Source: Linnemannia hyalina (lineage: Eukaryota; Mortierellomycota; Mortierellomycetes; Mortierellales; Mortierellaceae). From it: a stretch of 64,000 nt of DNA. Made by a program: the position numbers and the translations under genes. Location: assembly GCA_019671135.1 (NCBI GenBank), contig JAHRHY010000006.1, forward strand, positions 186,001 to 250,000. The letters run 5' to 3'. Of this stretch, positions 10,787 through 22,500 are shown piece by piece. The notes below the pieces were generated by a model. The model ran no database searches. It was not told the origin of the DNA and saw only the letters and a list, made by a program, of their open reading frames with translations. Position 1 is the first letter of the stretch, and each line of letters starts with the position of its first letter.

Positions 10787-11772
10787 GCTCGTCTGCTGCC
10801 GTTTGTTTCGTGCTATGGCTTTGCCTTTAACAGAAAAGCTGCACGACTTGTTTAACGCGAAACAATAAAACAATAGAACGAAATAGTAAGTATGGTGGTA
10901 TGGTGGATGCCAATCAGGTACAGGACATATCGCCCCAATTGTGCAAAGACCTTTTTAGCTTACCCGTGTCATTAATTAGTCGGGTATTGGGGGGGGGGGG
11001 GGGGGTTGTGTGTAATGTGTATTGGGGTGTGGGCTTGTTTGAATCAGGCTAATGTGGCGATGTGAAGTGAGAAAGAGGGAAGATTGGGGTGTGGGCTTGT
11101 CTGAATGAGGCTAATGTGGCGATGTGGAGTGGAGAAAGAGGGAAGAATGGAGTGACATGCATGCGTTCCATGTGGATGATTCCGCCAGAAAAAAAAAATT
11201 ATGCAAGGCTGCCTATCGGTTTAAAACCGTGCCTATGCCGACGGGGATAAACCCATATGTGTCACGTGACTTTTATAAACCGACCTTATGTGGATAACCC
11301 CGCAATATATTCATTCTGCTATTCTACAGGTGCTTTATTTTGAGTTGCTGACTGAGTGGAAACATGATGTTGGTGTGGTGGTAGTGTAACTGGGTGGCAA
11401 GAGTCTTTATTCGTTTGCAGGTCAAATTCCCAAGGCACTGCTTTTATGCTACAAAAGTCGACGACTACATGGGAAGAAAAGGGGAGAGAATGTCGACTGC
11501 GCCTTGCACCATGCCATGAATTCGTTTCATCGTTTTCAAGCGGTGGCGCACATTAATCATGGGTCACATGGTTATTGCCTGTGAGTCAATCAGTCAGGTC
11601 ACTTCACGACGGATGGTGGACGGCATTAATATTTAAGTCTTCGCCATATTGAGCGCCTGTCGCTATTTCCATATTTACTTTGTCGTGTTTTGTTCTTTAC
11701 TTTGCTTGCCTTCTCACTTCACCATACACTTCTCCAACCTCAACCATCCTTATCCACCCGCCTTCTTTTCCT
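10787..11772. other. Intergenic region upstream of the Crypton and the 11773 gene
   Basis: No gene recognised. It carries a G17 homopolymer with a 62-bp tandem duplication, a palindrome CGGTTTAAAACCG near 11218, and pyrimidine-rich leader sequence before ATG 11773. Confidence 0.4.
10989..11145. repeat. G17 homopolymer and imperfect 62-bp tandem duplication
   Basis: A run of 17 G bases lies at 10989-11005. Two near-identical units of 62-63 bases follow at 11021-11082 and 11083-11145, each starting ATTGGGGTGTGGGCTTGT and ending AAAGAGGGAAG. The units differ at a handful of positions, indicating a fairly recent local duplication. Confidence 0.9.
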
Positions 11773-12409
11773 ATGATTCCCATCACTGTCAATTCTCGTC
11801 ACTCTTATCGCCCACCACAAGATGGAGTGTTGCAACGTTTTCGAGTTCCAGGAGTCGCTAATTCTCTCATAATTCTTCCAGTGCGAAGACGCTGTAACGA
11901 CGGATTCCACACAGTCCTCTTGAGAGATGTCGACAGGTGTTTTGAAGGATTTGATTACATCGAAGCCGATGGCGGAGTAGATCATATCTTAAATAGCAGC
12001 GTAGTTCCTATCTTAGATGAACCACAGTAAGGTTTTACAAAGCGCGGTTATGATGAACATCCTCTTTTTTATTTTATAAATGGAAAGGAATGTCTCAGGC
12101 TAATGATATGGGTTTGTAACAGCTGATGAACTTAGACATCCCCGTCGGATTCGTGCCTACCCTGATCAAGTTCTGCGAGTTATCTACTCGTCAAATGACA
12201 GCATTTCCAGTGTTAGCCGAGCCTTTCACATGATGCAAGTTCAGGGGACACAGTACCATCCAGGGGATGAGTCCGAGGAAGGAGGAGAGGGAGGGGAAGG
12301 AGGATATGATGATCTCATGGATGACGACGACAACAGGGGATATGAGACTGATGGTGACGACATGGATGGAAACCAGTCAGCCGCGGTGGACTACCTTGAA
12401 TGTCTCTGA
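11773..12409 (+). CDS. Small acidic protein with the lineage-type N-terminal domain (175 aa, 2 exons)
   Basis: Exon 1 is 11773-12026 and exon 2 is 12136-12409, joined at GTAAGG and TTAG in phase 2; the total is 528 bases. The first 110 residues (SLIILPVRRRCNDGFHTVLL, then DVDRCFEGFDYIEADGG, then RRIRAYPDQVLRVIY) resemble the start of the 2055-aa protein at 30846 (HLIYWEDVQFAFPGVHCVK, IDPLCIAYEPNVVLEVV). The tail is strongly acidic (EEGGEGG, DLMDDDDNRGYETDGDD). Nothing after it resembles the coiled coil or repeat region of the large protein. It is either a short stand-alone member or a truncated copy that kept an open frame. An earlier acceptor at 12121-12122 would give an immediate stop. Function unknown. 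Confidence 0.55.
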
Positions 12410-12923
12410 GAACGATTGGTTATGTCAGGCAGCAGATGGAGTCGGCCATGGAACGGGTAGGATAGACAGTCAGTCAAGGAGAAATGAATAAAAAACATTG
12501 TCGGTAATGAAGAGTTAAAGCTTGGGGTGCGATAACCACTGAGTTCGAAAGACATGGCTTCTGCTTTACCCTGGTACCCCCCCTGCTCCCCTTCTTCCGC
12601 GTCTTGCAGGCTTGGTTTGGTGTGGGGTATTACAAATGAACATTTGCAGAATGAGCGCCTCAAGCCAAACGATAGCTAAAAAAACAGATCGCTTCGCCAT
12701 TTGTGCGCATGAATTCAGCTCAAATATAACGCCGTAGCGTTTACCTACTCCAATCAATATTCCAAGCTTTTTTTTCACTTTTCTTCTTCTTACCTTGCCA
12801 TCTTTTCTCCTTTTACTTTTCCACTCTTCTTTCTATCTACTTCCCTCCTTCCTTCCTCCTTCACGTTATACCTCCCTTTGACAACATTCTCGGTACACAA
12901 CATTTCCATCATCAATCGCACAT
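12410..12923. other. Intergenic spacer
   Basis: No gene seen. The last 130 bases are CT-rich (runs of CTTCCTT), resembling a fungal promoter or leader ahead of the locus at 12924. Confidence 0.35.
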
Positions 12924-14383
12924 ATGGTCACACAGGAACATATCGACACAGTGCTGACCGAGTCCACCTTGGATGTATTGGATGCATCGGTTGGCATCTA
13001 TTGGCGCGAACCAGTCGAAGGCCAAAACGTTACCGACATCGACATTGCTAGATCCCAGAGCAGAGCGTTCAGCTGGGCACGTGATGTGGTCATCCCAGCG
13101 GAAACGCGGGTACAACCTGACCGTGAGACCAGAACTCGCCTTTCCGAACTTTATTACCAGGTACGACCATGTTTTTTCTGTGAGTTGCGAAAATGGAGAG
13201 TTGACAAATACTCATGCTAATTACTATTTCTCTTGTCGTTCACCTGCTAGAACCGCTATCTGCCTCTACCCATGGTCCAGCGGGAACGTCTAGTCTGCGA
13301 AGAGAACACTCATATCCCTCACTGCCTGTGTCTCTGCAACGTTGTGTACTACTGTGGCTCGATAACCTCAGGCCAACCTCTCTGACGGAGGGGATGATCA
13401 AGAAGAATTTTCTTGCGGGGACAGGGTAAGCCTTGTTAGTTATTAGAAATCATTATCAGCACTCGCACCGAGCTATTACTGACATCCATTTGTTTTATCA
13501 CAATGCTAATAGATCCTTTCAAGGAGAGATACCTGGGGATACACATCTGCACGATCCAGGGTCTGCTGCTCTTTGCGAACGAAAGCAGGACTATCGCTCA
13601 GCGTACAGGACTCGTCAACCAAGCCATCAACATGGCCTGCATAATCACTGTTCATTCCAGGCAGGATGAGAGCATCAACAGTATCATGAAGGCGTACCTT
13701 GCACGCCTGTTCCGGTGCTGCTTTATCTACGACTTTACCCTATCCGCCATCGAAGGGGGACTTGCCTTGATCAATGACGAAGGCACCGCTGTCTACATGT
13801 TTGAGGCAGGCGACTTGGGCCCAGAGGACGAGGCCTGCTCTGGCCAGCACATGCTTCACTGTGTACTCGGAGTAGTTCCTCTTCAACGGCTTGGAGCTGC
13901 TGGACAAGTCTTTGGTCGAGTGGCAAGAACAGCTACCGATCGTCTTGGATATCCTTCCAACTAGGGCGTAAATTACATCTCCGATCAGGGCGATGGCTAC
14001 TAGTGCCCAGCTATCATGCTACTCTCTCTTATCGTCTTCCTTCACTACTCCCACCTTCTTGACTCCGAAACTCATACACACCCTTTATTGGTGAACAAGG
14101 TGGACCTTCAGACTCCCAAGAATACTGCACTCAGACCGCCAATGGGATCATACGGGTCATAAGCGTCTTGATGGAGAAGGCAACTTAAATACTCGAACAG
14201 GACATCGTCGTACGATATGCGCTCAACATGACCATCAGGATCCATCATCACGACTCAAGGGTTAACCATAACACCTTTCTTGCGAAGGGAGCAGGGCGAA
14301 ACCTTTACACAGCCATTGTCCTTGCGGGAGAGATATTCTCAGAGTACGATTATTTCAACTGGGAAACAGTGGCGAAGGGATGA
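12924..14383 (+). pseudogene. Eroded multi-exon gene of unknown family
   Basis: Protein-like sequence begins at ATG 12924 (MVTQEHIDTVLTESTLDVLD, SRAFSWARDVVIPAETRVQP). A plausible intron at 13159-13250 (GTACGA to GCTAG with a TGCTAAT branch motif) leads to NRYLPLPMVQRERLVCEENT. A second at 13426-13510 leads to DPFKERYLGIHICTIQ and MKAYLARLFRCCFIYDFTLS. Exon 2 reads out of frame after about 13370 (stop at GQPL, while ANLSDGGDDQEEF continues in a shifted frame). A later segment at 14100-14383 (TANGIIRVISVLMEKAT, stop TAA at 14186, then ILEQDIVVRYALNMTIRI and GAGRNLYTAIVLAGEIFSEY) also looks coding. These breaks argue for a decayed gene. I do not recognise the family, and the exon structure is tentative. 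Confidence 0.4.
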
Positions 14384-15305
14384 ACCTTCGGGATGACTCG
14401 ATGGCGTTTGTGTTTCTGCTGTCAGGCTGGATTATGTGAAGGCACTGTCACCGTAAGAGGACTGTAGGCATGAGCATTGAGAATTGGCGAGGGTGGATAC
14501 AAGTAGATTTTGACTATTTTTTCTGAAGGAAAATGCATGTAAGAGAGAGGAAACGAGTCATTGTGTTGCTTTGATTTTCTTTTTTGCTTTGCTTCGAAAA
14601 TAAGGGAGAAACAGGAAGATGCATACCGTTTAAATGTCGTCGAAAGAAAAATGTAAGCAACTGAACCTTTGGCGGATTTAATCACCAGAACGAGCACAAA
14701 AATAAAAAATGGCTCCAATCCTTCTTACGGTTCCATTTCGTTGTCCCTTCATCCCAGCGGTTAAACTCTTGTTAGTAAAGCAAGAGAGGTAAAGAGGAAA
14801 GAGAAAGAAGTCAGTTAATGAAGTTATCAATGTGGATGAATGTGAAAGGGCATGATGCTTGGATCGACCAAAGGCGAAAGTGCCACAGTTGTTGAATAAG
14901 AAGAACTGGATGTGAATTCTGGGGCCGAAACACACGTACCATTATTAGCGATGGATCGTTGTCTGGCGCGGATAAGATACGATGACCTAAAGAGAACCCC
15001 GACAGTAATTGGAACGAGTGTGTCTGAAAAGGTCCTGTCGTTATCATTCACACCCTCGCCTCTTTCGCGGTATCTCGCAGTTGCACGACCGGATCACTCA
15101 TCTCTTTACATCATAAAGATGTTGGTTGACATTTGAGAAAACCTCCATTTTTCGCCAAAAGCAGCTTATTTCTTACCCCAATATACCACTTTATGCTTTT
15201 CTCTTTCTTTCCTCTTCACCTCTCCCTTCCTTTGCACCCTCCCTCTACCTAAAATACTCGCACTCTTTCCTCGTTCCCTATACTTTGTTTGCCTTTGGTC
15301 TCCTC
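14384..15305. other. Intergenic spacer
   Basis: No convincing coding signal on either strand; short open frames lack any recognisable composition or splice context. Confidence 0.35.
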
Positions 15306-17319
15306 ACTCTCCTAGGCATCTCACTATCAGCGAAACTCCAACGCTCCATCATATCAATGACATCGAGCTATCGAACACCCTACCGCTACCGCTCGTCTAG
15401 CCATTATTATTCGTAAACCCGATGGCGATAAATTGCTCACTGTAAACTCTGTAAGGAGATCGACTGGGTATCTTTTTTTATGTACACTGATGGTTCCCCT
15501 GCCAAAAGGAATACTACCACACGGTAGGATTGATCCATCCGCGGTGAAGTTCAGAATGTTCCGCATTTGTACAAACCGGATGCAACCACGGAGAACTTGG
15601 AATCGATTCATGCCCTGGCAGTCCAGCTTGGTTTTACTCGCCTAACAATCACCACAACGACCTCTTCAGGATCCGACAGTGCCGTCGATCGTCCTTCCCA
15701 ACCGTCTTTACCTGAGGAGTCGCCAAGGTTCATAATCACCAACTTCGAACAGATCTCTCGTGGCTTGATTGGTGGACTGATGGATTTGACTGTGGTCTTC
15801 GATCAGGTGTTGGAACTTCCGGTCTTTCTTCTTGACCTACTAGGCTTGTCGCCCACAAAAGATGCTTTGGTTCTCAAGATCACGGATCCATCGTCGACTT
15901 ATACCGTCGGTATTCACGACAACGGTGTTCAACTCCTGGAACTAGAACTGGTTTGGCTGATGTCTCGAGGATACTCTCCACGGCCAAGTTCGACGGCGAT
16001 CTGTAATCCATTGCCATTATTGATCTCAATCCGGAGAAGGGTCTTTTTTCCAGGACCAACAAAATCAAGGCGATCCTTCCATTTGCCTGTGAATGATTTC
16101 CCCAAAGCCAAGGCAATGATGGAGTCGATTTATGCGGAGCTTTCATCCGAACAAGCGCTGGATTCCTAACTTCTCATATACGCCCTCATCGACAACAAGG
16201 ACGACCGTCTCTTTGTGACATTCCTTATACCCAACAACAGACTCACCAAGTCCATCCTCGCCGATGCCACTGTTCGTAACCCCCGGACGTAACCTCGACG
16301 CCTTTCTCGACACCTACGGTCCCTTCATTCGGATACTGAACACCAATGACAAATTCAAATCAACCTGCTTCGACACATTGTCCAAGGCAACCCTTCGTCA
16401 AGATGTCTTGGTCGGCTTCCCTTTGAACAGCGAATCAAGCACGGTCCCTAACATGTTGGAAGGCATGGGACGCGTTCAGGTTGTGATATTCCAAGGTGAA
16501 TTAAACATGGAGACATGGATCGCGCAAGTGCTGGAGTCCCTAACCAGCAGTTCCCCTTTAATTGTGCTTGACCGGGTCGAGGACTTCCACAGGATCGCCC
16601 CTGGACACGACGAAACTAGCCTGGGTTGGTTGAAGTTTCGGCAAGATATCCAAGCTCTCAACGCCTTTCATCTAGAGGTAATTGCAGAGCTCGTTAAGGC
16701 TACCAACCATGACGTGCAGCAAAACAGACCTTGGAAGGAGCACCTTACGGCCTCTACACAGGACTCTGGCTATGCCTCTAATATTTCATATAGAGAACCT
16801 TTTTCCATCCATAAAATCCTTAAGAAGATCGACGATCTTATAAAAGGTCGATTTCTATCCAGGCACCACCATCTCATCACTGATTACTTTATCCGTGTCT
16901 CTCCGGGGGGTCGTTGTAGAAAGAGGGAGGGAAGAGTCTTCATCAAGCAACCATTCTTTTTTCACTCCTCTTGCTGCTCGGACGGCTAGCCCTGGAGAAG
17001 GCACTTGTGATATACAAAAGAGAAAGATGAACCGGTTTTCCAGAGAGGCAAATAGATGTACGGTCAACTGATCGAGCTCGAAACAACTGTGATCCAGCTG
17101 GTAGAACGGTCCCAGGAGAAGCAACGTGTGTTGTCGATGAACAAGTCGAGTAGTAGGGATGCGACGATGATTAAGGATCTAATGGTGCGTCAGAGCGGGT
17201 ATGCACACTTGTTGGTGTCGTATCAGACGAATGTGACGATGGACCAGGTCCAAGAGACGCAGGAGAAGTTGTATAAGCGGGGGATCCATTGGTGCCTCTT
17301 TACCATGAGTGACCTCTGA
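15306..17319 (+). pseudogene. Eroded large repeat-protein gene
   Basis: Coding-like segments in changing plus-strand frames suggest a decayed member of the lineage-type repeat proteins (compare 30846-37634). Examples are RLAIIIRKPDGDKLLTVN (near 15390), KEIDWVSFFMYTDGSPAK (15450), YKPDATTENLESIHALAVQL (15570), SPRFIITNFEQISRGLIG (15720), KDALVLKITDPSSTYTVG (15860) and LLIYALIDNKDDRLFVTFLI after a TAA at about 16168. In another frame follow GRNLDAFLDTYGPFIRILNT, MGRVQVVIFQGELNMETW and PLIVLDRVEDFHRIAP (16280-16600). A last piece, MYGQLIELETTVIQLVERSQ, ends at 17319. An alternative frame near 15960-16090 (AIIDLNPEKGLFSRTNK) is also interrupted. Multiple shifts and stops leave little doubt that it is non-functional as read; family membership is an inference from style and composition. 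Confidence 0.5.
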
Positions 17320-18560
17320 GTTCCTCGGGGTTTGGGTCTCACTATAGGCAGTAACATGCATTGTTCACAATTAATACCATGAAAGTTTTGCCATTACCTT
17401 TCTATTGCACTAACACCTTTCATTTCCCTAATGCCATTTGTTCTACTTTTTCCACAGCATTTTTCTTTCTGCACCTCTCCACATAAAGAGTGAACTGGTT
17501 GTGGGAATGGACCGTATTGAACAATTCTTTTGGCGGTTTTGGTTAATTGCAAAACTGAAATGTGTCGTCTATCATAGGTGTGGAAAATGCAATTGTCGCC
17601 GGTGCGATAAATAAAAGGATAGAATAGTCATAAAGATGAGAGGGGATGAACCACCACTGCAAGTAATACTCTGTCTGCCACAACACAACACAACACAACA
17701 CAACACAACACAACACAACACAACACAAGGTGTGAACCCACGCCACTGTGCATTTGCCCTCATTGATAAAAAGTATGGACGGTCGTTTGTCAATCATAGT
17801 TTGATGTGTAGAGTTTTAAGTCTTCGCCAAATGATGGGAGGTAATTGTCGGGTCCAGCCCTATTCTACCACCCTCTCACAACTCTCGCACGGGTGTCGAA
17901 ATAATTCATCGTTCAGAAACCCCAATTCCTCTCCTCTCTCTGACACACCCTCTCCCCTGTCCCCCACTAGCCTCCCCCTTGAATCTGCATCACCTCTCCT
18001 CTCTCCTTGCAACTATCAACGGATGCCCTGCATCGCTCTCGGTTGGTTGCGGATGTGGTACTACCTCCGTGAAATTTAGAGGATTACATCCAGCACCACA
18101 TCAGGATGTGCTTCAATCCTGCGAGGTTCAAGGCTAGAGGTATGAAAAGATGATCGATAAATGAAGGAGGGAAAGAACAAGTGGAGAGAATAGAGCAATT
18201 GGAGTTTGGGGTAATTGCGTAATTAGTACAAAGGAACACAGAATATTGACAAACATGGTGAGTGTCATGCAAAATTGTTGTTTATCGTCCAAGGCGTACA
18301 TGTATGTGCGCAGGGGAGCAGCATAAGCAATTGTGTCACACAAAAAAAAACGGCTGGATAACGCCCAATCGTTGCATGTATCACACTAGCAAGCGACTCT
18401 TCTCGCTTTTGCCATTGTTCATCCTCCCCCCCCCCACACACCTCATCTTCAATCTCCATTTGTCATTACCATCACCACCTTTCACCGAAGCAGTATCGAT
18501 AGGAGAGTCGAATTCACCGTAGCTAGTGCAAACAACAACACAAATCAACAAAAGACTTAC
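17320..18560. other. Intergenic region with a CAACA repeat
   Basis: No gene recognised. It includes the pentanucleotide array at 17681-17728 and CT-rich stretches near 17920-18010 and 18420-18480. Confidence 0.35.
17681..17728. repeat. (CAACA)n pentanucleotide microsatellite
   Basis: About 9.6 perfect copies of a 5-base unit over 48 bases. Confidence 0.97.
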
Positions 18561-18799
18561 TATTCAGAAGACCCCTCAGAACTCAAGAACGGCAAGACCG
18601 TCTCCCCACTCTGAACACACCTGGCCGCCGCAAACACGCTCACAATATCATGCCACAACACAATCCGTCTCCCCGAAGTGGGATCCCGTCGGATGATAAT
18701 GTTGATCTCGTCCTTGCTTGTCAAGAGGGCCCCTTTGGCCCGGTGCGCGGCTTGAAGGCGAAAGGTTTGGAAGTTTGCTTCGTGCTTTTGAGGGTCCAT
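18561..18799 (-). pseudogene. Solo N-terminal domain exon of the lineage-type repeat protein family
   Basis: Minus-strand open segment from ATG 18799 (MDPQKHEANFQTFRLQAAHR). Its core, EINIIIRRDPTSGRRIVLWHD then IVSVFAAARCVQSGETVLPFL, parallels the start of the 30846 protein (PLRAEFDDETGKHLIYWEDV, FAFPGVHCVKSGIVIVAFVR). A GTAAGT donor follows at 18560 in the same phase (2) as exon 1 of the 30846 gene. The next acceptor is only 38 bases on (18523), shorter than other introns here. Splicing there would give a 126-residue product ending at 18381 with no further family similarity. It is probably a fragment left from duplication; a short expressed gene is the alternative. Confidence 0.5.
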
Positions 18800-19598
18800 T
18801 TTTTTTTCTTGTGGTGGTTGGTGAGTTGTTGGCGGGGGAAGATGGGGCAGAGGGGAGGCTGATAATTGGTGGTGGTGGTAGTGGAGATGCCGTGTGGGAG
18901 TAAGGACAAACTGGTGATGAAAGTTGCGATTAGTTTTCGAGAATGAAGAAAGAAAGAAAGTGTTGTTTTGAACATTTCAAATATTCAAATAACCCCATTA
19001 TCTCCTTGTTTTTTTTTTGTACGACAATATAACAACTAACTTCCTGTGTCGCCAGAACTCGTCAACACACTCTACTCGAGCTTTCTGGACTCGGCTCGAC
19101 AAAATCCTTCTCGGCAAGCAGTAGAGAGACGAGAGACGTAGAAGAAAGCCCTTTCATGCGAAAAAGCGAAAAAGGAATGTTCTATCTTTGCTTACTTACT
19201 CCCCTCTCACCTCCCCTTGCCCTTGCCCTTGTACGAGTGTTCTTTCTCTCCTAATTCACATGCATTATCTCCCCGCTTGTGCGAAACGCAATATGCAAGA
19301 CAGACAAAACACGGACTCCAACACCAGCCTTTCTGGCTCAACAAATGCGTAGACTCCATGGAACCAAAAAAAACACAAACAACTTTCTTTCAAGTCCTTC
19401 CTATTGTGGGCGAACTTCCTTTGCATCCTTATTTCACCCATCAAAGCCGAAAGTACATGCACTTTTCCGTCTATCTTCGAATGGACCGAAACTCCTTTAT
19501 TTGTTTTACTTGCTGCTTACACCTCTCCTTCCCCTTGTTCACTCTCCTACAATTTGTTTGGTATCAGAAAAAGGAAGGAAAGAGAAAAAAAAAATTAC
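18800..19598. other. Spacer downstream of the NUM1-like gene
   Basis: No gene seen. Plus-strand open frames at 19217-19725 run through CT-rich sequence into the antisense of the NUM1-like last exon and look spurious. Confidence 0.4.
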
Positions 19599-22500
19599 TT
19601 ATGCAATCTCTCGCTCTGCCTGGGCGAGGATTGACCCCCCATTCACCGTTCCGTTCCCGCCAACCCCAACGGTCGAGGCATTGCCAACTCCGTGTTTTCC
19701 GTTAATTCCTCCTCCTCCCCCTTGAGTAATTGGGTAAGCCGTGGCAAGATTGGTAACACTCGCCCGTTTCTCCGCGGCATTAGCGGCAGCAGTCGAGGTC
19801 GAGGTCGAGATCACTCCAAGAGGCGCCCCCAAAGGTCCGATTCTAGGGGATCCAACAGCACTGGTCGTGTTAGGGCTTGTTGATGACGAAACATCGCGAG
19901 AGGTCGAGCTTCGTCGAAAGGCTCCCTGAATGCGAGCCAAGCTCGACTTCTTCCTGAGAGTGCTGCCTCCCATCTCGCTTTGGCGAAGGGTCATGACGGC
20001 GTCGTTGGTTGGAAGTGATGGTGTCGATCGGGAAGTAGAAGGGCGGTGGTTAGCCTGAACCTCAGACCACGTCTGGTTGTCGCCAGGTGAGTCTGCTCCA
20101 GGTGAGGAAGGACGCGAAAGCAAGTAAGAGAGCGACTATTATGGGAGGGAAAACGCGCATCATGAGTTAGAAACATTTTCGCGTCAAACCATATAGCTTC
20201 TTAACGACTCTTTCACACATGCAAGCGAAAATGGTCAAAGACTTACTCTGAACCACAGGTCGTGTTTTTCGCGTGTAGGGGCCTTCAACTTGACGTTGCG
20301 ACTAGTGGTCTGGATCATAAGACTGACGGTAGGCAGGTCCGAGTTGGGCACTTCCTCGGTGATTTGAGTCACGGCAACAATTAATCCTAAATGCGCGCAA
20401 AAAGAAATTTCGGCTCGTAATTAATCGGCATGCTCCTTGCACACAATTCGCCATGATAGAAAGCCGGAAAAAAAAAAGGGTTGAACACGGAACGAGAAAA
20501 AAAAGCTAGATTAGCAAATCACTTACCGCTCTTCCCAGATTGCAGCGTGGATCCTCCTGAACCAGGGTTCTTCAAACTCCAGTGCAAGGTCTTGGTGTAA
20601 GGGTGGATCCACACATAACGCCAATGCATTTTTTCGTTCATCATGGTAGTGATCCTGCGGCGGGTGTACTTCCAGAGGTAGTCACCGATCATCGTCTGAG
20701 TAATCAACTGGATCATAGTTGGATCGGTGGGCGTCAAGTCGAAGTTGGAGCTGTTCGACATCCGTCTGCCATTGCGGAGATAGCCGTCCTGGTTGTAGTC
20801 GGTCGACATGCTGGAGATGGAGCCGTTGGGCGATGGTCTGTAATCGGGATGGCGGCCGATCGTAACACCCGAAGAGTCCGTGATGACGTGGTGGGGGTGA
20901 GTAGTGCTGCCAACACCATTGTTGAGGGGAGTCAAGTTCACCTGGCTCGTGCTGGGGGCGGCGTACGTGTAGGTGGTGTGCGAAGAGACCTCAACGACGG
21001 TGGTGGATGGGCGACTCAATGGCACTTCGCCAGCTGCTATAGAAGGCTGTTCCGTTTGAGCCGTTACTGACGGCAAAGCCACCTCCTTTTCTGTCGCAGC
21101 AAAGTGCGCAGGCGTAGGAGTAGACTCCTCGGCGGATGAAACGTTGTTTTGATCCGTAGACGAGTTCGCGGCGGCAGCGGCTGTTGCTACTGCCGCAACT
21201 GCAGCCGCCGCTGCCAAAGGTGCAGCAGTTTCCAACTTCGAGTGCTTCTCCTCGCCCTTGGTCTGCTCATAAATTGAGGCCGCCTTGGTATGATCCTGAG
21301 ACTGTTCCAGAGATGCGGCAGGCGAACTGGCGTTGTCTTGGTAGATAGACTTGATTCGGCCAGTATCCGTTGCATTTTGATCGCCACCAAATGCTGATCC
21401 AAACGACACTCTGGACTCACGGTCCTCGGGATTGTCCATCACAGGCTCGGCAAGATCCGCTGGGACAGCAGGAACTGGTGGCGGCGACTCGACATCCGCG
21501 GGCTCCGAGATAGTCTGGCTCATATCGCAAGTATGGCGGCGCTCTTCCTCCACACTAGACTTAGACGCGCGACGAGCTGACTTGTCGGCAGTGGGCTCGA
21601 CGTCTCCTTCCGTAGAGTGTGCAGCTGGGCTAGGGGTATATTGCACATCGTTGGTCAAAGTAGCATCAGCAGACTCGGCAGTGGTAGGAGCGGGGACAGT
21701 CTCGGTGGAGGTGGGTGATGGTGAAACGGCGTCATCCTGAGCGGGCTCGACAGTGGCGGCGACAACGGCAGGGATAACGACGGCGGCGGCGGCTGCAACA
21801 GCGGGGATATCGGTTGTGGGGACTGTAGGTGCGGTGTCGATAGGAATATGCTTTGTCTCCGTTCCAGGCTTGCCAGTGATAACTGCCTCGGATATGTCGT
21901 CCTTGGCTTCTGCAACAGTTTCCATGTTGTCAGAGTCAGGAGTGGAAGAGGAAACGCCATTGACAGCGGTCTTAGCCTGATCGCTTTTGTGGGCTTCAGC
22001 AGCCTCCTTGTCCTCGACAGTCTTCTCAGCATCAGCAGCATCCTTGCCCTCGACAGTCGTCTCAGCATCAACAGTACTATTGCCCTCGACAGCGTCCTTG
22101 TCCAATGAATCCGCATGTGGTGAAGGGGTAACGCCATTGGTGGGTGGGACAAAACCAGGGACGGTATGGATCCAGCTCTCAATCGGCTCGGTCATGACTT
22201 CCTGATCCTTGTATTCCGCAGCGGCCTTGATATTGGGGGTCGAGGTAGCCTGGGCGAGCTCGGCAAAGAGTCCGCCAGTCGGGAAGGGAGAACCTCGACC
22301 GTTACTAAAGTCACGAGATCCACTTTCGGAAAGGCTCATGCTCAGGTCGCGATGGTCATAGCCGTCGACATCATCCAGAACATCCGTGTCTGACCCGTTG
22401 TGGGATCCGTGACCTTGAAGTCCCAAGCTCGACTTCTCGTTCAGAGGCGTGGGCTCAAAGACAGCAACTCCCTCGAGACGCATAGTCTCGATCGTCTCCT

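Noticed and set aside
17681..17728. Regular short repeats considered as a CRISPR array or telomere-like sequence
   Set aside because: There are no spacers, the unit is a 5-base CAACA, and the genome is eukaryotic; it is a simple microsatellite.
21655..22182. 175-codon minus-strand Leu/Pro/Arg-rich frame
   Set aside because: It is a shifted frame within NUM1 exon 3, which has a supported reading frame and splice sites.
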